DNA from: Citricoccus sp. SGAir0253
GTDB taxonomy: Bacteria > Actinomycetota > Actinomycetes > Actinomycetales > Micrococcaceae
Direction of reading: 5' to 3'
Assembly (NCBI RefSeq): GCF_005877055.1
Contig: NZ_CP039424.1
Coordinates: 930,001-994,000, forward strand
DNA length: 64,000 bases
Both the position numbers and the translations under genes were made by a program. This document shows, piece by piece, positions 1 through 8,472 of this stretch (its first letter is position 1; each line of letters starts with the position of its first letter). The notes beneath the pieces are model-generated. The model had not been told where the DNA came from. It made no database searches and saw only the letters and a list, made by a program, of their open reading frames with translations.

Positions 1-1
1 G

Positions 2-187
2 CGGTACGACCGGGGCCGGCGTCGGGCCGCCCTGCGCGCCGCGCGCCAGGCCGAGGCCAACATGCTGCTGGGGCGGCCGATGCCCGCGGCCGCCTGGCGG
101 GCCCGTGACGCGGTGGCGCGGGCCGCGCTCGCCGGTGGGGCCGGGTCCGCGCTCACCCGGCTGTACACGATGGGCTGGGCGGGCTGA
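2..187 (+). CDS. C-terminal fragment of an unrecognised protein
   Basis: An open frame enters from the left edge and stops at TGA 185-187. The 61 visible residues are Arg/Ala-rich, with a stretch reading QAEANMLLGRPMP and the end LTRLYTMGWAG. Codon use is strongly G/C at third positions, which supports real coding. I do not recognise the family. The 3' end lies about 60 bp before the CmtR-like regulator and appears to be a separate transcription unit, because a promoter and operator lie in the gap. Confidence 0.45.
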   Translation, partial: RYDRGRRRAALRAARQAEANMLLGRPMPAAAWRARDAVARAALAGGAGSALTRLYTMGWAG

Positions 188-219
188 GCCCGGCCGGTGC
201 GCCACCCGGGCTCCGGCGT

Positions 220-242
220 CAGTACACGACAGCCTGTACTGT
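220..242 (+). promoter_or_regulatory. Promoter and operator of the metal-sensor gene
   Basis: A perfect inverted repeat, CAGTAC-N10-GTACTG, spans 220-241. It overlaps a -10-like TACTGT at 237-242, which ends 6 nt before the ATG at 249. No Shine-Dalgarno sequence precedes that ATG, so the transcript may be leaderless. A dyad on the -10 box of an ArsR-family gene is the usual arrangement for autorepression released by metal. Confidence 0.55.
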
Positions 243-248
243 GTGGGC

Positions 249-587
249 ATGACCGCGACTCCCGTCAGTCCCGCCCACGCCTCGGCGCTGTCCCGCTGGG
301 GGTACGCGATCGCGGACGACACGCGCGCCCGCGTCCTGCTCGCCCTGCGCGGCGGCGAGGCCCGGCCCTCGGACCTCGCCGCGCTGCTGGGCGTGTCCCG
401 GCAGGTCATGTCCAACCAGCTGGCCTGCCTGCGCGGATGCGGGCTCGTGGAGGGCCGCGCCGAGGGGCGCAGCACGTGGTACCGCCTCGCGGACGAGCGG
501 ATCGGCACCGCGCTGGACGGGCTGCTGGACCTCGTCGTCGCCCTGCGGCCGGACTGCTGCGCGCCGGAGGGGTGCACGTGCCGATGA
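249..587 (+). CDS. cmtR: ArsR/SmtB-family metal sensor, CmtR-like
   Basis: A 112-residue winged-helix repressor. Residues 12-80 form the ArsR helix-turn-helix, and the recognition region contains [15 protein letters not shown] with Cys60 and Cys64. The C-terminal tail is rich in cysteine (Cys103, 104, 109, 111). Mycobacterium tuberculosis CmtR, a Cd(II)/Pb(II) sensor, uses Cys57, Cys61 and Cys102 in the same context, so a soft-metal sensing role is likely. ATG 249 was chosen because the family alignment begins just after it and a -10 box sits 6 nt upstream. The stop overlaps the start of the efflux gene by 4 nt, which indicates translational coupling. Confidence 0.8.
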   Translation: MTATPVSPAHASALSRWGYAIADDTRARVLLALRGGEARPSDLAALLGVSRQVMSNQLACLRGCGLVEGRAEGRSTWYRLADERIGTALDGLLDLVVALRPDCCAPEGCTCR

Positions 588-1291
588 CGAGCCACTCCCT
601 CTCGCCCGTCCCCCGGGCCGAGGTCCGCCGATCCGTGCTGCGCCGGCGCATCCGCTGGATCGTCGCAGCGACCATCTCCTACAACGTGGTCGAGGCGGTC
701 GTGGCCCTGGCGGCGGGGGCGGTGGCCTCGTCCTCGGCGCTCATCGGCTTCGGCCTGGACTCGGTCGTGGAGGTCCTCTCCGCCGCGGCAGTGGCCTGGC
801 AGTTCGCCGGAGCGGACCCGGAGCGCCGGGAACGGACGGCCCTGCGGCTCATCGCGGTCTCGTTCCTCGGCCTGGCGGCGTTCGTGGCGGTGGACGCCGT
901 GCGCACGCTGCTCGGCGCCGCCGAGCCGGAGCACTCGCCCGTGGGGATCGCCCTGGCCGCGGTCAGCCTCGTGGTCATGCCGGCACTGTCCTGGCTCGAG
1001 CGGCGCACCGGACGCGAGCTGGGCTCGGCCTCCGCGGTGGCGGACTCGAGACAGACGCTCCTGTGCGCCTACCTCTCGGCAGTGCTGCTCCTCGGCCTGC
1101 TGCTCAACAGCCTGGCCGGGTGGACCTGGGCGGATCCGCTCGCCGCCCTCGTGATCGCGGGCTTCGCGGTGCGCGAGGGGCTCGAGGCGTGGCGGGGCGA
1201 GACGTGCTGCACGCCGGTGTCCGTGCTGACCGGGGAGGCGGGACCGGGCGCGGACGGCTGCGACGGCGGCCCCTCCTGCGGCGCGTCCTGA
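584..1291 (+). CDS. Cation efflux membrane protein (CDF-like)
   Basis: A 235-residue membrane protein with five or six hydrophobic segments. [14 protein letters not shown] near residue 55 resembles the second helix of cation diffusion facilitators, where the Asp binds metal. It lacks the cytoplasmic domain of longer family members. The last 35 residues are cysteine-rich (a CC pair and CDGGPSC), which could bind thiophilic metals. The start ATG overlaps the regulator's stop (ATGA at 584-587). With a CmtR-like partner, the inferred role is export of Cd, Pb or Zn. The exact ion is not readable from sequence. Confidence 0.75.
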   Translation: MTSHSLSPVPRAEVRRSVLRRRIRWIVAATISYNVVEAVVALAAGAVASSSALIGFGLDSVVEVLSAAAVAWQFAGADPERRERTALRLIAVSFLGLAAFVAVDAVRTLLGAAEPEHSPVGIALAAVSLVVMPALSWLERRTGRELGSASAVADSRQTLLCAYLSAVLLLGLLLNSLAGWTWADPLAALVIAGFAVREGLEAWRGETCCTPVSVLTGEAGPGADGCDGGPSCGAS

Positions 1292-1300
1292 CCCGAGGGT

Positions 1301-1314
1301 CCCGGCCGGCCGGG
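1301..1314. terminator. Possible terminator after the metal-efflux pair
   Basis: A perfect GC palindrome, CCCGGCC/GGCCGGG, lies 10 bp after the efflux gene stop, with further flanking complementarity (GACCCG and CGGGTC). There is no T-tract. It could terminate the metal-resistance transcript ahead of glmM. Confidence 0.35.
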
Positions 1315-1419
1315 TCGCCGTCCTCCGGGCCGTCACATGACGTCCCGCAGCCCCCATCCGACAGGTCGCGCCGCGTCCCTGGGAGGACGGCCCAGCCCCG
1401 GGGCATACAATCCGAGGTG

Positions 1420-2766
1420 ATGAGCAGACTATTCGGAACCGACGGAGTCCGTGGCCTGGCCAATGGGGACCTGACCGTCGAACTTGCAACCCAACTGGCA
1501 CAGGCCGCCGCCGTGGTCCTCGGACACCGGGAGTCGGACGGGCGCCGCCCGGTGGCCGTGGTGGCCCGTGACCCCCGCATCAGCGGCGAGTTCCTCAACG
1601 CCGCCGTGCAGGCCGGACTGGCCAGCTCGGGCGTTGACGTCTTCGACGCGGGCGTGCTGCCCACCCCGGCCGCGGCCTTCCTCGTGGGGGACGTGGAGGC
1701 CGACTTCGGCGTGATGATCTCCGCCTCCCACAACCCGGCCCCGGACAACGGCATCAAGTTCCTGGCCCGCGGTGGGGAGAAGCTCACGGACGAGCAGGAG
1801 GACGCCATCCAGCTGGAGATGGGGCTGGCCCCCCGTCGTCCCACGGGAGCGGACGTCGGCCGGATCCAGCGCTTCGCGGACGCCGAGGACCGCTACGTGC
1901 TGCACCTGCTGAAGTCCCTGCCCAACCGCCTGGACGGGCTCAAGGTCGTCCTGGACTGCGCCCACGGCGCGGCGGCCGGCTGCTCCCCGCAGGTGTTCGC
2001 GGCGGCGGGCGCGGAGGTCGTGGTGATCGGCGCGGACCCGGACGGGGTCAACATCAACGACGGGTACGGCTCCACCCACCTGGAGAACCTGCAGCGCGCC
2101 GTCGTGGAGCACGGGGCGGACCTCGGCATCGCCCACGACGGCGACGCCGACCGGTGCCTGGCCGTGGACGCGACCGGCACCGTGGTGGACGGGGACCAGA
2201 TCATGGGCATCATGGCGGTCGCCCTCAAGGAGTCCGGCCGGCTCAAGGACGACACCCTCGTGGTCACCGTCATGAGCAACCTGGGCCTGAAGCTGGCGAT
2301 GCAGCGCGAGGGCGTGCGCCTGGTGGAGACCAAGGTGGGCGACCGCTACGTCCTGGCCGGCATGAAGCACGGCGGCTACTCGCTCGGCGGGGAGCAGTCC
2401 GGTCACGTCATCTTCTCCGAGTACGCCACCACCGGCGACGGCGTGCTCACCGGCCTGCAGCTCGCCGCCCGGCTCGCCGCCACCGGCCGGCCGCTGGCCG
2501 AGCTGGCCGCCGTGATGCAGCGCATGCCGCAGGTGCTCGTCAACGTCAAGGGCGTGGACAAGTCCCGCACCGGCGACGACGCCGAGGTCCAGGCCGCGGT
2601 GGCCGACGTCGAGGCGCGCCTGGGTGCCTCCGGGCGGGTCCTGCTGCGCCCCTCGGGGACCGAGCCCGTGGTCCGGGTGATGGTCGAGGCCGAGCACGAG
2701 GACATCGCGCGCCGCGAGGCCGAGGGCCTGGCCAGCGTGGTCAAGCGCGAACTCGCCCTGTCCTGA
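1420..2766 (+). CDS. glmM: Phosphoglucosamine mutase
   Basis: Converts glucosamine-6-phosphate to glucosamine-1-phosphate, a cytoplasmic step toward UDP-GlcNAc for peptidoglycan and the amino sugars of the glycan locus. The 448 residues match the usual length. It starts [11 protein letters not shown]. The phosphoserine loop is [12 protein letters not shown] (catalytic Ser about 103), the metal-binding loop is HDGDADRC, and the C-terminal phosphate-binding loop is [21 protein letters not shown] at 1406-1411 lies close enough to the start for a leaderless or very short-leader transcript; GTG at 1417 is the alternative start. glmS, the preceding step of the pathway, lies 14 kb downstream. Confidence 0.97.
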   Translation: MSRLFGTDGVRGLANGDLTVELATQLAQAAAVVLGHRESDGRRPVAVVARDPRISGEFLNAAVQAGLASSGVDVFDAGVLPTPAAAFLVGDVEADFGVMISASHNPAPDNGIKFLARGGEKLTDEQEDAIQLEMGLAPRRPTGADVGRIQRFADAEDRYVLHLLKSLPNRLDGLKVVLDCAHGAAAGCSPQVFAAAGAEVVVIGADPDGVNINDGYGSTHLENLQRAVVEHGADLGIAHDGDADRCLAVDATGTVVDGDQIMGIMAVALKESGRLKDDTLVVTVMSNLGLKLAMQREGVRLVETKVGDRYVLAGMKHGGYSLGGEQSGHVIFSEYATTGDGVLTGLQLAARLAATGRPLAELAAVMQRMPQVLVNVKGVDKSRTGDDAEVQAAVADVEARLGASGRVLLRPSGTEPVVRVMVEAEHEDIARREAEGLASVVKRELALS

Positions 2767-2783
2767 ACGGGACCGGGCCGTCC

Positions 2784-3032
2784 ATGACCGAGCGGGAGGC
2801 GCTGGAGCCCGGGGAGCCGGACGCCGGTGAACCGGACGCCGGGGAACCGGACGCCTGCGCCGAGGAGCCCGAGACCGAGGAGGAGACGGGCGCCTCGCCC
2901 CTGACCGCGGCCGCCGTGTTCGCCGCGGTCCTGCTCGGCGTCGGCGTGCTGTTCGCGCTCGTGTTCCTGGCGATGGGCCTGCCCGCGTGCGAGGACCCGG
3001 TGCTCGACTGGGCCCCCTGCATCGGTCCCTGA
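2784..3032 (+). CDS. Small single-pass membrane protein
   Basis: An 82-residue protein starting 17 bp after glmM, probably cotranscribed. Residues 1-35 are strongly acidic and contain three near-identical GEPDA repeats, visible as a DNA repeat around 2813-2855. One hydrophobic segment of about 23 residues follows (TAAAVFAAVLLGVGVLFALV), then a short tail with two cysteines. I recognise no domain and assign no function. Confidence 0.6.
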   Translation: MTEREALEPGEPDAGEPDAGEPDACAEEPETEEETGASPLTAAAVFAAVLLGVGVLFALVFLAMGLPACEDPVLDWAPCIGP

Positions 3033-3064
3033 CGGCCGCGACGGCCCGTCAGCGTCCCCCGGCC

Positions 3065-3748
3065 TCAGCCGTCCTCGGCGGAGAGCCGGCCGGCCAGGTC
3101 CGTGAGGTCCGCCGCCTGGAGGTCCGGGGCGGCGAAGTAGTCCGGGTACTCCCCGCCGTTCCGGTTGATCCACGCGGTGCGCAGCCCGGCCGCGTGCGCG
3201 CCGTGCAGGTCCCACGGGTGCACGGCCACCAGCAGCATCCGCCCGGGTTCCACCCCGCACTGTCCCGCGGCGTACTCGTAGGCGCCCAGCGCCGGCTTCC
3301 ACGCGACGGCGTCCTGCACGCTGAGCACGTGGCTGACGTGATCGCGCAGCCCGGCCGAGCGCAGCAGTGCCTCGGCCACGGAGGCCGCGCCGTTGCTCAG
3401 CGTGACCAGCTCGGCCATGCGGGCGAGCTGGGGAATGCCCGCGGTGACGTCCGGGTGGACGTCCAGGGCGGTGAAGCGCTCCATGATCCGGTCGGTGGCG
3501 TCTGCGGCGGTGCGACTCGCGATCCCCTGGCCGGCGAGCAGGCGCCGCAGGCTGTCCTCGGCGATCACGGCGAAGTCGATGTTGTCCCCCGTGGCGGCCG
3601 CCGCGAAGCCGTCCCGGAGCAGCTCGGCGAACCAGGTCCGCAGCAGGCCGCGGTCCACACCCGCCTCCTCGAAGGAGGCCGCGAGCGGGCTCATGTCGGA
3701 CAGGGTGCCGTTGACGTCGAAGACGATCACGTCCGTGCGCTGGGTCAT
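3065..3748 (-). CDS. HAD-type hydrolase, haloacid dehalogenase-like
   Basis: A 227-residue cytoplasmic hydrolase. The nucleophile motif DVNGTLSDM is near residue 10. The second motif Ser is in VTLSNGAAS, the Lys motif is AWKPALGAYEYA, and the acidic motif region reads VAVHPWDLHGAHAAG. The cap between motifs 1 and 2 is of the type II haloacid dehalogenase kind. The substrate could be a 2-haloacid or a small phosphoester; sequence alone does not decide. ATG 3748 is the first start giving the complete motif 1. It lies downstream of mscL on the same strand, separated from it by a strong hairpin, so it is probably expressed independently. Confidence 0.8.
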   Translation of the reverse strand: MTQRTDVIVFDVNGTLSDMSPLAASFEEAGVDRGLLRTWFAELLRDGFAAAATGDNIDFAVIAEDSLRRLLAGQGIASRTAADATDRIMERFTALDVHPDVTAGIPQLARMAELVTLSNGAASVAEALLRSAGLRDHVSHVLSVQDAVAWKPALGAYEYAAGQCGVEPGRMLLVAVHPWDLHGAHAAGLRTAWINRNGGEYPDYFAAPDLQAADLTDLAGRLSAEDG

Positions 3749-3813
3749 GGGGCGAGCGTACAAGCAGGGCCCGGCGCCGACCACCGACGACGAGGGCACC
3801 GACGGCCGGGCCA

Positions 3814-3858
3814 CCGCCGACGAGGGCACCGCAGTGACTGCGGTGCCCTCGTCGGCGG
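3814..3858. terminator. 22-bp-arm hairpin between mscL and the HAD gene
   Basis: A perfect inverted repeat has arms 3814-3835 and 3837-3858 around a single G. The arm begins CCGCCGACGAGGGCACCGC. There is no T-tract. It lies 40 bp beyond the mscL stop, so it probably terminates mscL. A partial copy of the left arm (CGACGACGAGGGCACCG) precedes it at about 3785-3801. Confidence 0.65.
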
Positions 3859-3897
3859 GTCGTCGGTGGGCCGGAGGTGGACCGGGGGAGGGCGGCC

Positions 3898-4350
3898 TCA
3901 GAGGCCGGTGGCCGGGGGCATGGCGCCGGGGGCACCGGGGCCGGCGGAGCCGGTGGTGCCGCGCTGGGCCACGAGGGCGTCGCGGATCTCGGTGAGCAGC
4001 TGCACGTCCTCGGGGACGGGCTCGAGCTCGGGCTCGATGCCCATGCGGCGGTTGCGGGCCTCGATCATCCTGTTCATGGGCATGACGATGACGAAGTAGA
4101 CCGCCGCGGCGATCAGCAGGAAGTTGACGATGGCGGTGAGCAGGACGCCGAACTTGATGTCGTTGCCGTTGAGGGTGACCACGGCGAACGAGTCGAAGTT
4201 CGGGGACCCGACGAGTCCGGAGATGAACGGCATGAGCACGGAGTCGACGAGCGCGGTGACGACGGAGCCGAAGGCGGCACCGATGATGACGGCAACGGCC
4301 AGGTCGAGGACGTTGCCCTTCATGATGAAATCCCTGAATCCCTGGAGCAT
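3898..4350 (-). CDS. mscL: Large-conductance mechanosensitive channel
   Basis: MscL opens under membrane tension and releases solutes during hypo-osmotic shock; it acts as a homopentamer. The 150-residue frame starts MLQGFRDFIMKGNVLDLAVA, the typical N-terminal amphipathic helix and first transmembrane helix (VIIGAAFGSVVTALVD). The second helix is VLLTAIVNFLLIAAAVYFVI, followed by a charged cytoplasmic helix and a Gly/Ala/Pro-rich tail. ATG 4350 was chosen over upstream starts because it matches the conserved family N-terminus. Confidence 0.95.
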   Translation of the reverse strand: MLQGFRDFIMKGNVLDLAVAVIIGAAFGSVVTALVDSVLMPFISGLVGSPNFDSFAVVTLNGNDIKFGVLLTAIVNFLLIAAAVYFVIVMPMNRMIEARNRRMGIEPELEPVPEDVQLLTEIRDALVAQRGTTGSAGPGAPGAMPPATGL

Positions 4351-4396
4351 GCCCCGAGCGTAGCCGCCCACGCCAGGGCGGACCAGCCCCGACGAT

Positions 4397-4422
4397 GGAC
4401 GCACCACGGACCGGGTGCGTCC
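4397..4422. terminator. Hairpin terminator
   Basis: Nine-bp perfect arms, GGACGCACC and GGTGCGTCC, enclose an 8-nt loop. It lies just past the stop of the secreted AMIN-like gene on the minus strand and upstream of mscL, so it probably ends the secreted-protein transcript. Confidence 0.55.
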
Positions 4423-4475
4423 GCCCGGGGCCGGGCGTCGCTGGGCGTGACCGCGGGGAGGTCACTGCCGGGCGA

Positions 4476-5033
4476 TCACCACCGGTGGGCGACGTCCACC
4501 ACGAGCCGCGAGCCGGTGCCCGGGCCGTCGAGGATGAACACCCGCATCGGCAGGCGCTCGCGCACGCCGATGCCGAAGGTCGTGTGGCCCTCGAAGCTGC
4601 CGCCGTAGGCCACCTGCCGGAACGTGCGATAGCCGCTGACGTTGGCGACGTGGTCCCAGTCGACGGGGTCGTAGGTGGCCCGGCCGGAGTCGGTGTAGGC
4701 GTTGGCGAGCACGGTGATCGAGATGTCGCGGCCCCGCATGGGGATGTGCCGGCCCTCGCCCTCGGTGGCGATGCTGCCGTAGTGCACCTCGTAGCCCCGG
4801 ACCTTGTGCTGCAGGTCCACCACGAAGCGGTCGAAGCAGGCGTGCTGACCGGTGCGGACGCCGGTGACGTGGGCGCCGGAGTAGAGCCAGCGGGCCTTGG
4901 CCTGCGAGCCCCAGGAAATGCCGCAGTAGTGCGCTTCGGCCGAGGGCGCCGAGGCGACCGTGACGGCGCCCGCGCCCCCGAGCATCCCCAGGGCCAGGGC
5001 CCCGGAGGCCGCGGCGGCGAACAGTTTCTTCAT
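4476..5033 (-). CDS. Secreted AMIN-like domain protein
   Basis: A 185-residue exported protein. The signal peptide is MKKLFAAAASGALALGML with a likely cleavage after SAEA near residue 35. The mature part is a compact beta-rich domain with FDRFVVDL and a terminal RVFILDGPGTGSRLVVDVAH, features I associate with the AMIN-like domain found in actinobacterial secreted proteins. Two cysteines (HYCGISW and HACFDRF) could form a disulfide. The role is unknown; a cell-surface or peptidoglycan-associated function is an inference from AMIN domains elsewhere. A GTAACGGTCAC motif lies about 150 bp upstream. Confidence 0.75.
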   Translation of the reverse strand: MKKLFAAAASGALALGMLGGAGAVTVASAPSAEAHYCGISWGSQAKARWLYSGAHVTGVRTGQHACFDRFVVDLQHKVRGYEVHYGSIATEGEGRHIPMRGRDISITVLANAYTDSGRATYDPVDWDHVANVSGYRTFRQVAYGGSFEGHTTFGIGVRERLPMRVFILDGPGTGSRLVVDVAHRW

Positions 5034-5184
5034 GACTGAGCCTTCCACAGGGCGCCGCCCGATCGGCGCCGGGTGGACACAGTGTGCTCCGGGCGGCGAG
5101 GAGGCGGACAGGGTGCGAGGGCTCCCCCCATGTTGCAGTTCACCACCCATTCCGGGGGCGCGCGGGGACCGAGGACACGGCCCA

Positions 5185-5195
5185 GTAACGGTCAC
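5185..5195. promoter_or_regulatory. GTAACGGTYAC motif upstream of the secreted AMIN-like gene
   Basis: GTAACGGTCAC is an imperfect palindrome. Near-identical sequences occur at 49565-49575 (GTAACGGTTAC) and 18413-18421 (AACGGTTAC), each in an intergenic region upstream of an envelope gene. It could be a response-regulator site such as MtrA, which recognises GTAAC-type repeats in actinobacteria. This assignment is a guess. Confidence 0.25.
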
Positions 5196-5291
5196 CGGGG
5201 CAGGGCGGGGACCGGGGGAGACCGTTCGGCGACGGGCACCGGGACAGTCCTGGGCGGGTCGGCGCGGGATGACGCGGGGTGCGGGGCCCGC

Positions 5292-6215
5292 TCAGTACCC
5301 CGGCGCGGCTGGGAAGCCCCACGCCGTCTCGAGCACGCCGCCGACGGCGGCCACGCGGGCTGCCTCGGCGGTCCCCAGGTAGCGCAGGTGCCAGGGCTCG
5401 TACGAGTAGCCGGTGACCGCCTCGGACCCGGCGGGGTACCGGATGACGAAGCCGTGCTCGACGGCGTGCGCGGCCACCCAGCGCCCGGCGCGGGTGTCCT
5501 CGAAGCAGGTCTCGAGGGTGCAGGAGCCGTCCCGGGCGCCGACGTCCAGGGCGAGCCCGGTCTGGTGCTCCGAGTGCCCGGGCCGGGCGGAGACGCGGTC
5601 GGCGCCGGCCCGGCCGTGCTGGCGGACCCAGCCGGCGTAGGTGTCCTGCTGGTAGGCGTGGGACCGGTAGGCGCTGACGAGGGACAGGTCCACGCCGTCG
5701 GCCGCGGCGGCGGCGAACAGCTCCTCGGCGGCCCGCGCGGCCGGGGCGCGCAGGGTGAGTCCGCTCCGCGTGGCCGGGACGTCCGGGGTGACGAGGTCCG
5801 CCGGCGCCCAGTCGAGCGGGCGCAGCGGGTTCTGCTTGTTCACGAGCACGGACAGCGAGGCAGGGTCGCGGTGGCCCGCGGCGGCCCCCGGCGCGGGGGC
5901 CGAGGAGCGCGGCGGGGCCGGGGAGCTCGAGGCGGTGGCCGGTGCGGTGGACCGGCTGGCAGTGGAGGACGACGACGCCGGCGAGCCCGGCGCGGAGGTG
6001 CCCCCGGCGGTGCTCGCACCGGTCGGGGCGGGCGACGAGCCACCCCGGGCGGGAGAGGTCACGGCCCCCGCGGACGGCGACGCCGTTCCCGACCCCGCGC
6101 CCGGGGTGGCCGGACCGCCCGGGCCGCCGGGCGCCGTCGTGCACCCGGCCAGCAGCAGGGCGGCGAGGCCGAGGGCCGGGACCACGGCCCGGCGCGGGCG
6201 GCGGGGGAGGGGCAT
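5292..6215 (-). CDS. D-alanyl-D-alanine carboxypeptidase lipoprotein (VanY type)
   Basis: A 307-residue zinc peptidase that trims D-Ala from peptidoglycan stem peptides at the outer face of the membrane. A type II signal peptide ends in LLLAGC (lipidated Cys25). A low-complexity Gly/Ala/Ser/Thr/Pro linker of about 85 residues follows, then the VanY domain with SAYRSHAYQQ, the zinc motif GHSEHQTGLALDVG and the catalytic EPWHLRYLG. ATG 6215 was chosen because it opens the signal peptide directly. The stop codon of coaA lies 6 bp away, so the gene is probably cotranscribed with coaA. The long linker suggests a reach through the wall. Confidence 0.93.
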   Translation of the reverse strand: MPLPRRPRRAVVPALGLAALLLAGCTTAPGGPGGPATPGAGSGTASPSAGAVTSPARGGSSPAPTGASTAGGTSAPGSPASSSSTASRSTAPATASSSPAPPRSSAPAPGAAAGHRDPASLSVLVNKQNPLRPLDWAPADLVTPDVPATRSGLTLRAPAARAAEELFAAAAADGVDLSLVSAYRSHAYQQDTYAGWVRQHGRAGADRVSARPGHSEHQTGLALDVGARDGSCTLETCFEDTRAGRWVAAHAVEHGFVIRYPAGSEAVTGYSYEPWHLRYLGTAEAARVAAVGGVLETAWGFPAAPGY

Positions 6216-6220
6216 GGGAC

Positions 6221-7276
6221 TCAGACCTTCCGCATCAGGACGCGCTTGACGGTGTGCCCCACGTCCTTGGACATCACCAGCTTGGCGCGGCCGCGCGTGG
6301 GCAGGACGTTCTGCACGAGGTTCGGGCCGTTGATGCGGTCCCAGATGTCCTGGGCGGTGAGCTCGGCCTCCTCGTCGGACAGGGTGGAGTAGCGGTGGAA
6401 GTAGCTCTGCGGGTCGGCGAAGGCGCCCGAGCGCAGGCGCATGAACCGCTCCACGTACCACTGCTTCACCGCGGGGGTGCGGGCGTCCACGTAGATGGAG
6501 TAGTCGAAGAAGTCGGACACGCTCAGGCCCGTGGTGCCGTCGGCGCGCACGCGCGGCGGGGCGAGCACGTTGAGCCCCTCCATGATCAGCACGTCCGGGC
6601 GGTGCACCACGACCTCCTCGTGCGGGAGGATGTCGTAGGTCAGGTGCGAGTACATGGGGGCCCGGACCTCCGGGGCACCGGACTTGACGTCGGCCACGAA
6701 CCGCAGGAGCCGGCGCCGGTCGTAGGACTCCGGGAAGCCCTTGCGGTCCATCAGCCCGCGCCGCCTCAGCTCGGCATTGGGGTAGAGGAAGCCGTCCGTG
6801 GTGACGAGCTCCACGCGCGGGGTGTTGGGCCAGCGGCGCAGCATCTCCTGCAGCACGCGCGCGGTGGTGGACTTGCCCACGGCCACCGAGCCGGCCACGC
6901 CGATCACGAAGGGCGTGCGCCGCGTGGACTCGCCGAGGAAGGAGTTCGACTCCCGGCGCAGGTGGGCCGCGGCGTCCACGTGGATGCTCAGCAGCCGGGA
7001 CAGCGGCAGGTAGACCTCCGCGACCTCGCGCAGGGACAGGTGCTCGCCGATGCCGCGCAGCCGGTCCACGTCCGCCTGGTCGAAGGGCTGCTCCATCTCC
7101 CGGGCGAGCCGCGCCCAGGCCTGGCGGTCCAGCTCGATGAAGGGGGAGTAGTTCTCGGTGGCGCCCTCGGGCTCGGGCGGGGAGCCGGCCCAGGCCTGCG
7201 ACGGCGGCGCAAGGGGCACGGCCGGGCGCAGTCCGGTACCGGCGGTGGTGGGTCGGGTCACGGCTCCATTATCCAT
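6221..7276 (-). CDS. coaA: Pantothenate kinase type I
   Basis: Phosphorylates pantothenate, the first step of coenzyme A synthesis. The 351 residues include the P-loop [15 protein letters not shown] (near residue 125), [15 protein letters not shown], the substrate region HLTYDILP and IMEGLNVLA. The family usually begins at the SPFIELDR region, seen here near residue 45. ATG 7276 is the longest start. GTG at 7261 is a strong alternative because GATAAT at 7268-7273 (minus strand) would sit 6 nt before it as a -10 box for a leaderless message. The gene belongs to the conserved glmM-coaA-glmS neighbourhood. Confidence 0.95.
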   Translation of the reverse strand: MDNGAVTRPTTAGTGLRPAVPLAPPSQAWAGSPPEPEGATENYSPFIELDRQAWARLAREMEQPFDQADVDRLRGIGEHLSLREVAEVYLPLSRLLSIHVDAAAHLRRESNSFLGESTRRTPFVIGVAGSVAVGKSTTARVLQEMLRRWPNTPRVELVTTDGFLYPNAELRRRGLMDRKGFPESYDRRRLLRFVADVKSGAPEVRAPMYSHLTYDILPHEEVVVHRPDVLIMEGLNVLAPPRVRADGTTGLSVSDFFDYSIYVDARTPAVKQWYVERFMRLRSGAFADPQSYFHRYSTLSDEEAELTAQDIWDRINGPNLVQNVLPTRGRAKLVMSKDVGHTVKRVLMRKV

Positions 7277-7421
7277 CCGGCGAGGTGAGGGGCCGGGACG
7301 TGTGGCGTGGTCCGTGCCGAGTGTGGCTGCGGTGCGAGGTTCGAGCGCCTGGTCCGTGCTGTGCCGGAGGCGGCCGCGGCCCTAGGGTGGTGGGCATCCC
7401 TCACGCGGGCGGAGGCAGCAC

Positions 7422-8426
7422 ATGCGGGTGGCGGTCTACAGCACGAAGCCGTACGACAGGCAGTTCCTGACCGAGGCGAACCCCGCCCCGGGGCACCGGC
7501 TGTCCTTCCTGGAGCCGCGCCTGACGCCGGATACGGTCCCGCTGGCGGCGGATGCGGACGCGGTCTGCGCCTTCGTCAACGACGACCTCGGCGGCGGCGT
7601 GCTGGAGCGCCTGGCCGCCCTGGGGATCCGTCACGTGGCCCTGCGGTGCGCGGGCTTCAACCAGGTGGACCTCCGGGCGGCGGAGCGCCTCGGGATCTCC
7701 GTGTCGCGCGTCCCGGCCTACTCACCCCACGCGGTGGCCGAGCACTGCGCGGCCCTGGTGCTGGCGCTGGACCGCAGGACGCACCGGGCCTACAACCGGG
7801 TGCGCGAGGGGAACTTCGCGCTGACGGGCCTGCTGGGCTTCGACCTGCACGGCAAGACCGTGGGCATCGTCGGGACCGGCCGCATCGGGACGTGCTTCGC
7901 GCGCATCATGACGGGCTTCGGGTGCCGGGTGGTGGCGAGCGACCCCCATCCCAGCGAGGAGTGCCGGGCCCTGGGGGTGGAGTACCTGCCGCTCGGGCCC
8001 CTGCTGGCCCAGTCCGACATCGTGTCCCTGCACCTTCCCCTCACGCCCCAGACCCACCACTTCCTGGGTGCCGCGGAACTGGACGGCATGCGTGACGGCG
8101 TCATGCTCATCAACACGAGCCGGGGCATGCTGATCGACACGGTCGCCGTCATCGAGGCGCTCAAGCGGGGGAAGATCGGCTACCTGGGCCTGGACGTGTA
8201 CGAGGAGGAGGCGGACCTGTTCTTCGAGGACCTCTCCGACCAGGTCCTGCGCGACGACGTGTTCTCGCGGCTGCTCACCTTTCCCAACGTGCTGGTCACC
8301 GGCCACCAGGGGTTCTTCACCCGCGAGGCCATGACCAGCATCGCGGCCACGACGCTGGGGAACCTGACGGCGGCGGAGCGGGGCGAGGGCCTGAACCTGG
8401 TCACCGCGGCCCACGTCGCGCGGTAG
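7422..8426 (+). CDS. ldhA: D-2-hydroxyacid dehydrogenase, D-lactate dehydrogenase-like
   Basis: A 334-residue NAD-dependent oxidoreductase, probably reducing pyruvate to D-lactate in the cytoplasm. The N-terminal catalytic lobe contains [11 protein letters not shown], and the Rossmann motif [20 protein letters not shown] lies near residue 145. The catalytic Arg is in [13 protein letters not shown], the Glu in [15 protein letters not shown] and the His in [12 protein letters not shown]. The DLFFED segment is typical of the fermentative LdhA subgroup. A GGAGG ribosome site lies 7 nt before ATG. A TAGGGT box is about 33 bp upstream. Confidence 0.93.
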   Translation: MRVAVYSTKPYDRQFLTEANPAPGHRLSFLEPRLTPDTVPLAADADAVCAFVNDDLGGGVLERLAALGIRHVALRCAGFNQVDLRAAERLGISVSRVPAYSPHAVAEHCAALVLALDRRTHRAYNRVREGNFALTGLLGFDLHGKTVGIVGTGRIGTCFARIMTGFGCRVVASDPHPSEECRALGVEYLPLGPLLAQSDIVSLHLPLTPQTHHFLGAAELDGMRDGVMLINTSRGMLIDTVAVIEALKRGKIGYLGLDVYEEEADLFFEDLSDQVLRDDVFSRLLTFPNVLVTGHQGFFTREAMTSIAATTLGNLTAAERGEGLNLVTAAHVAR

Positions 8427-8429
8427 CCG

Positions 8430-8454
8430 GCGGGCCGCACGCAGGACGGCCCGC
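8430..8454. terminator. Bidirectional terminator between convergent genes
   Basis: Perfect 8-bp arms, GCGGGCCG and CGGCCCGC, enclose a 9-nt loop. It sits 4 bp after the ldhA stop and 19 bp from the stop of the convergent cation transporter, so it could serve both. Confidence 0.6.
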
Positions 8455-8472
8455 CCGTCGGCGCCCAGCCCG

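Noticed and set aside
2813-2855. Tandem repeat as a CRISPR-like or phase-variable tract
   Set aside because: It is three in-frame copies of a 15-bp unit encoding GEPDA within an acidic tail, without spacers.
3065-4465. One long minus-strand gene across the HAD and mscL region
   Set aside because: The frame upstream of 3748 has no family match and overlaps a clear mscL in another frame and a strong hairpin.
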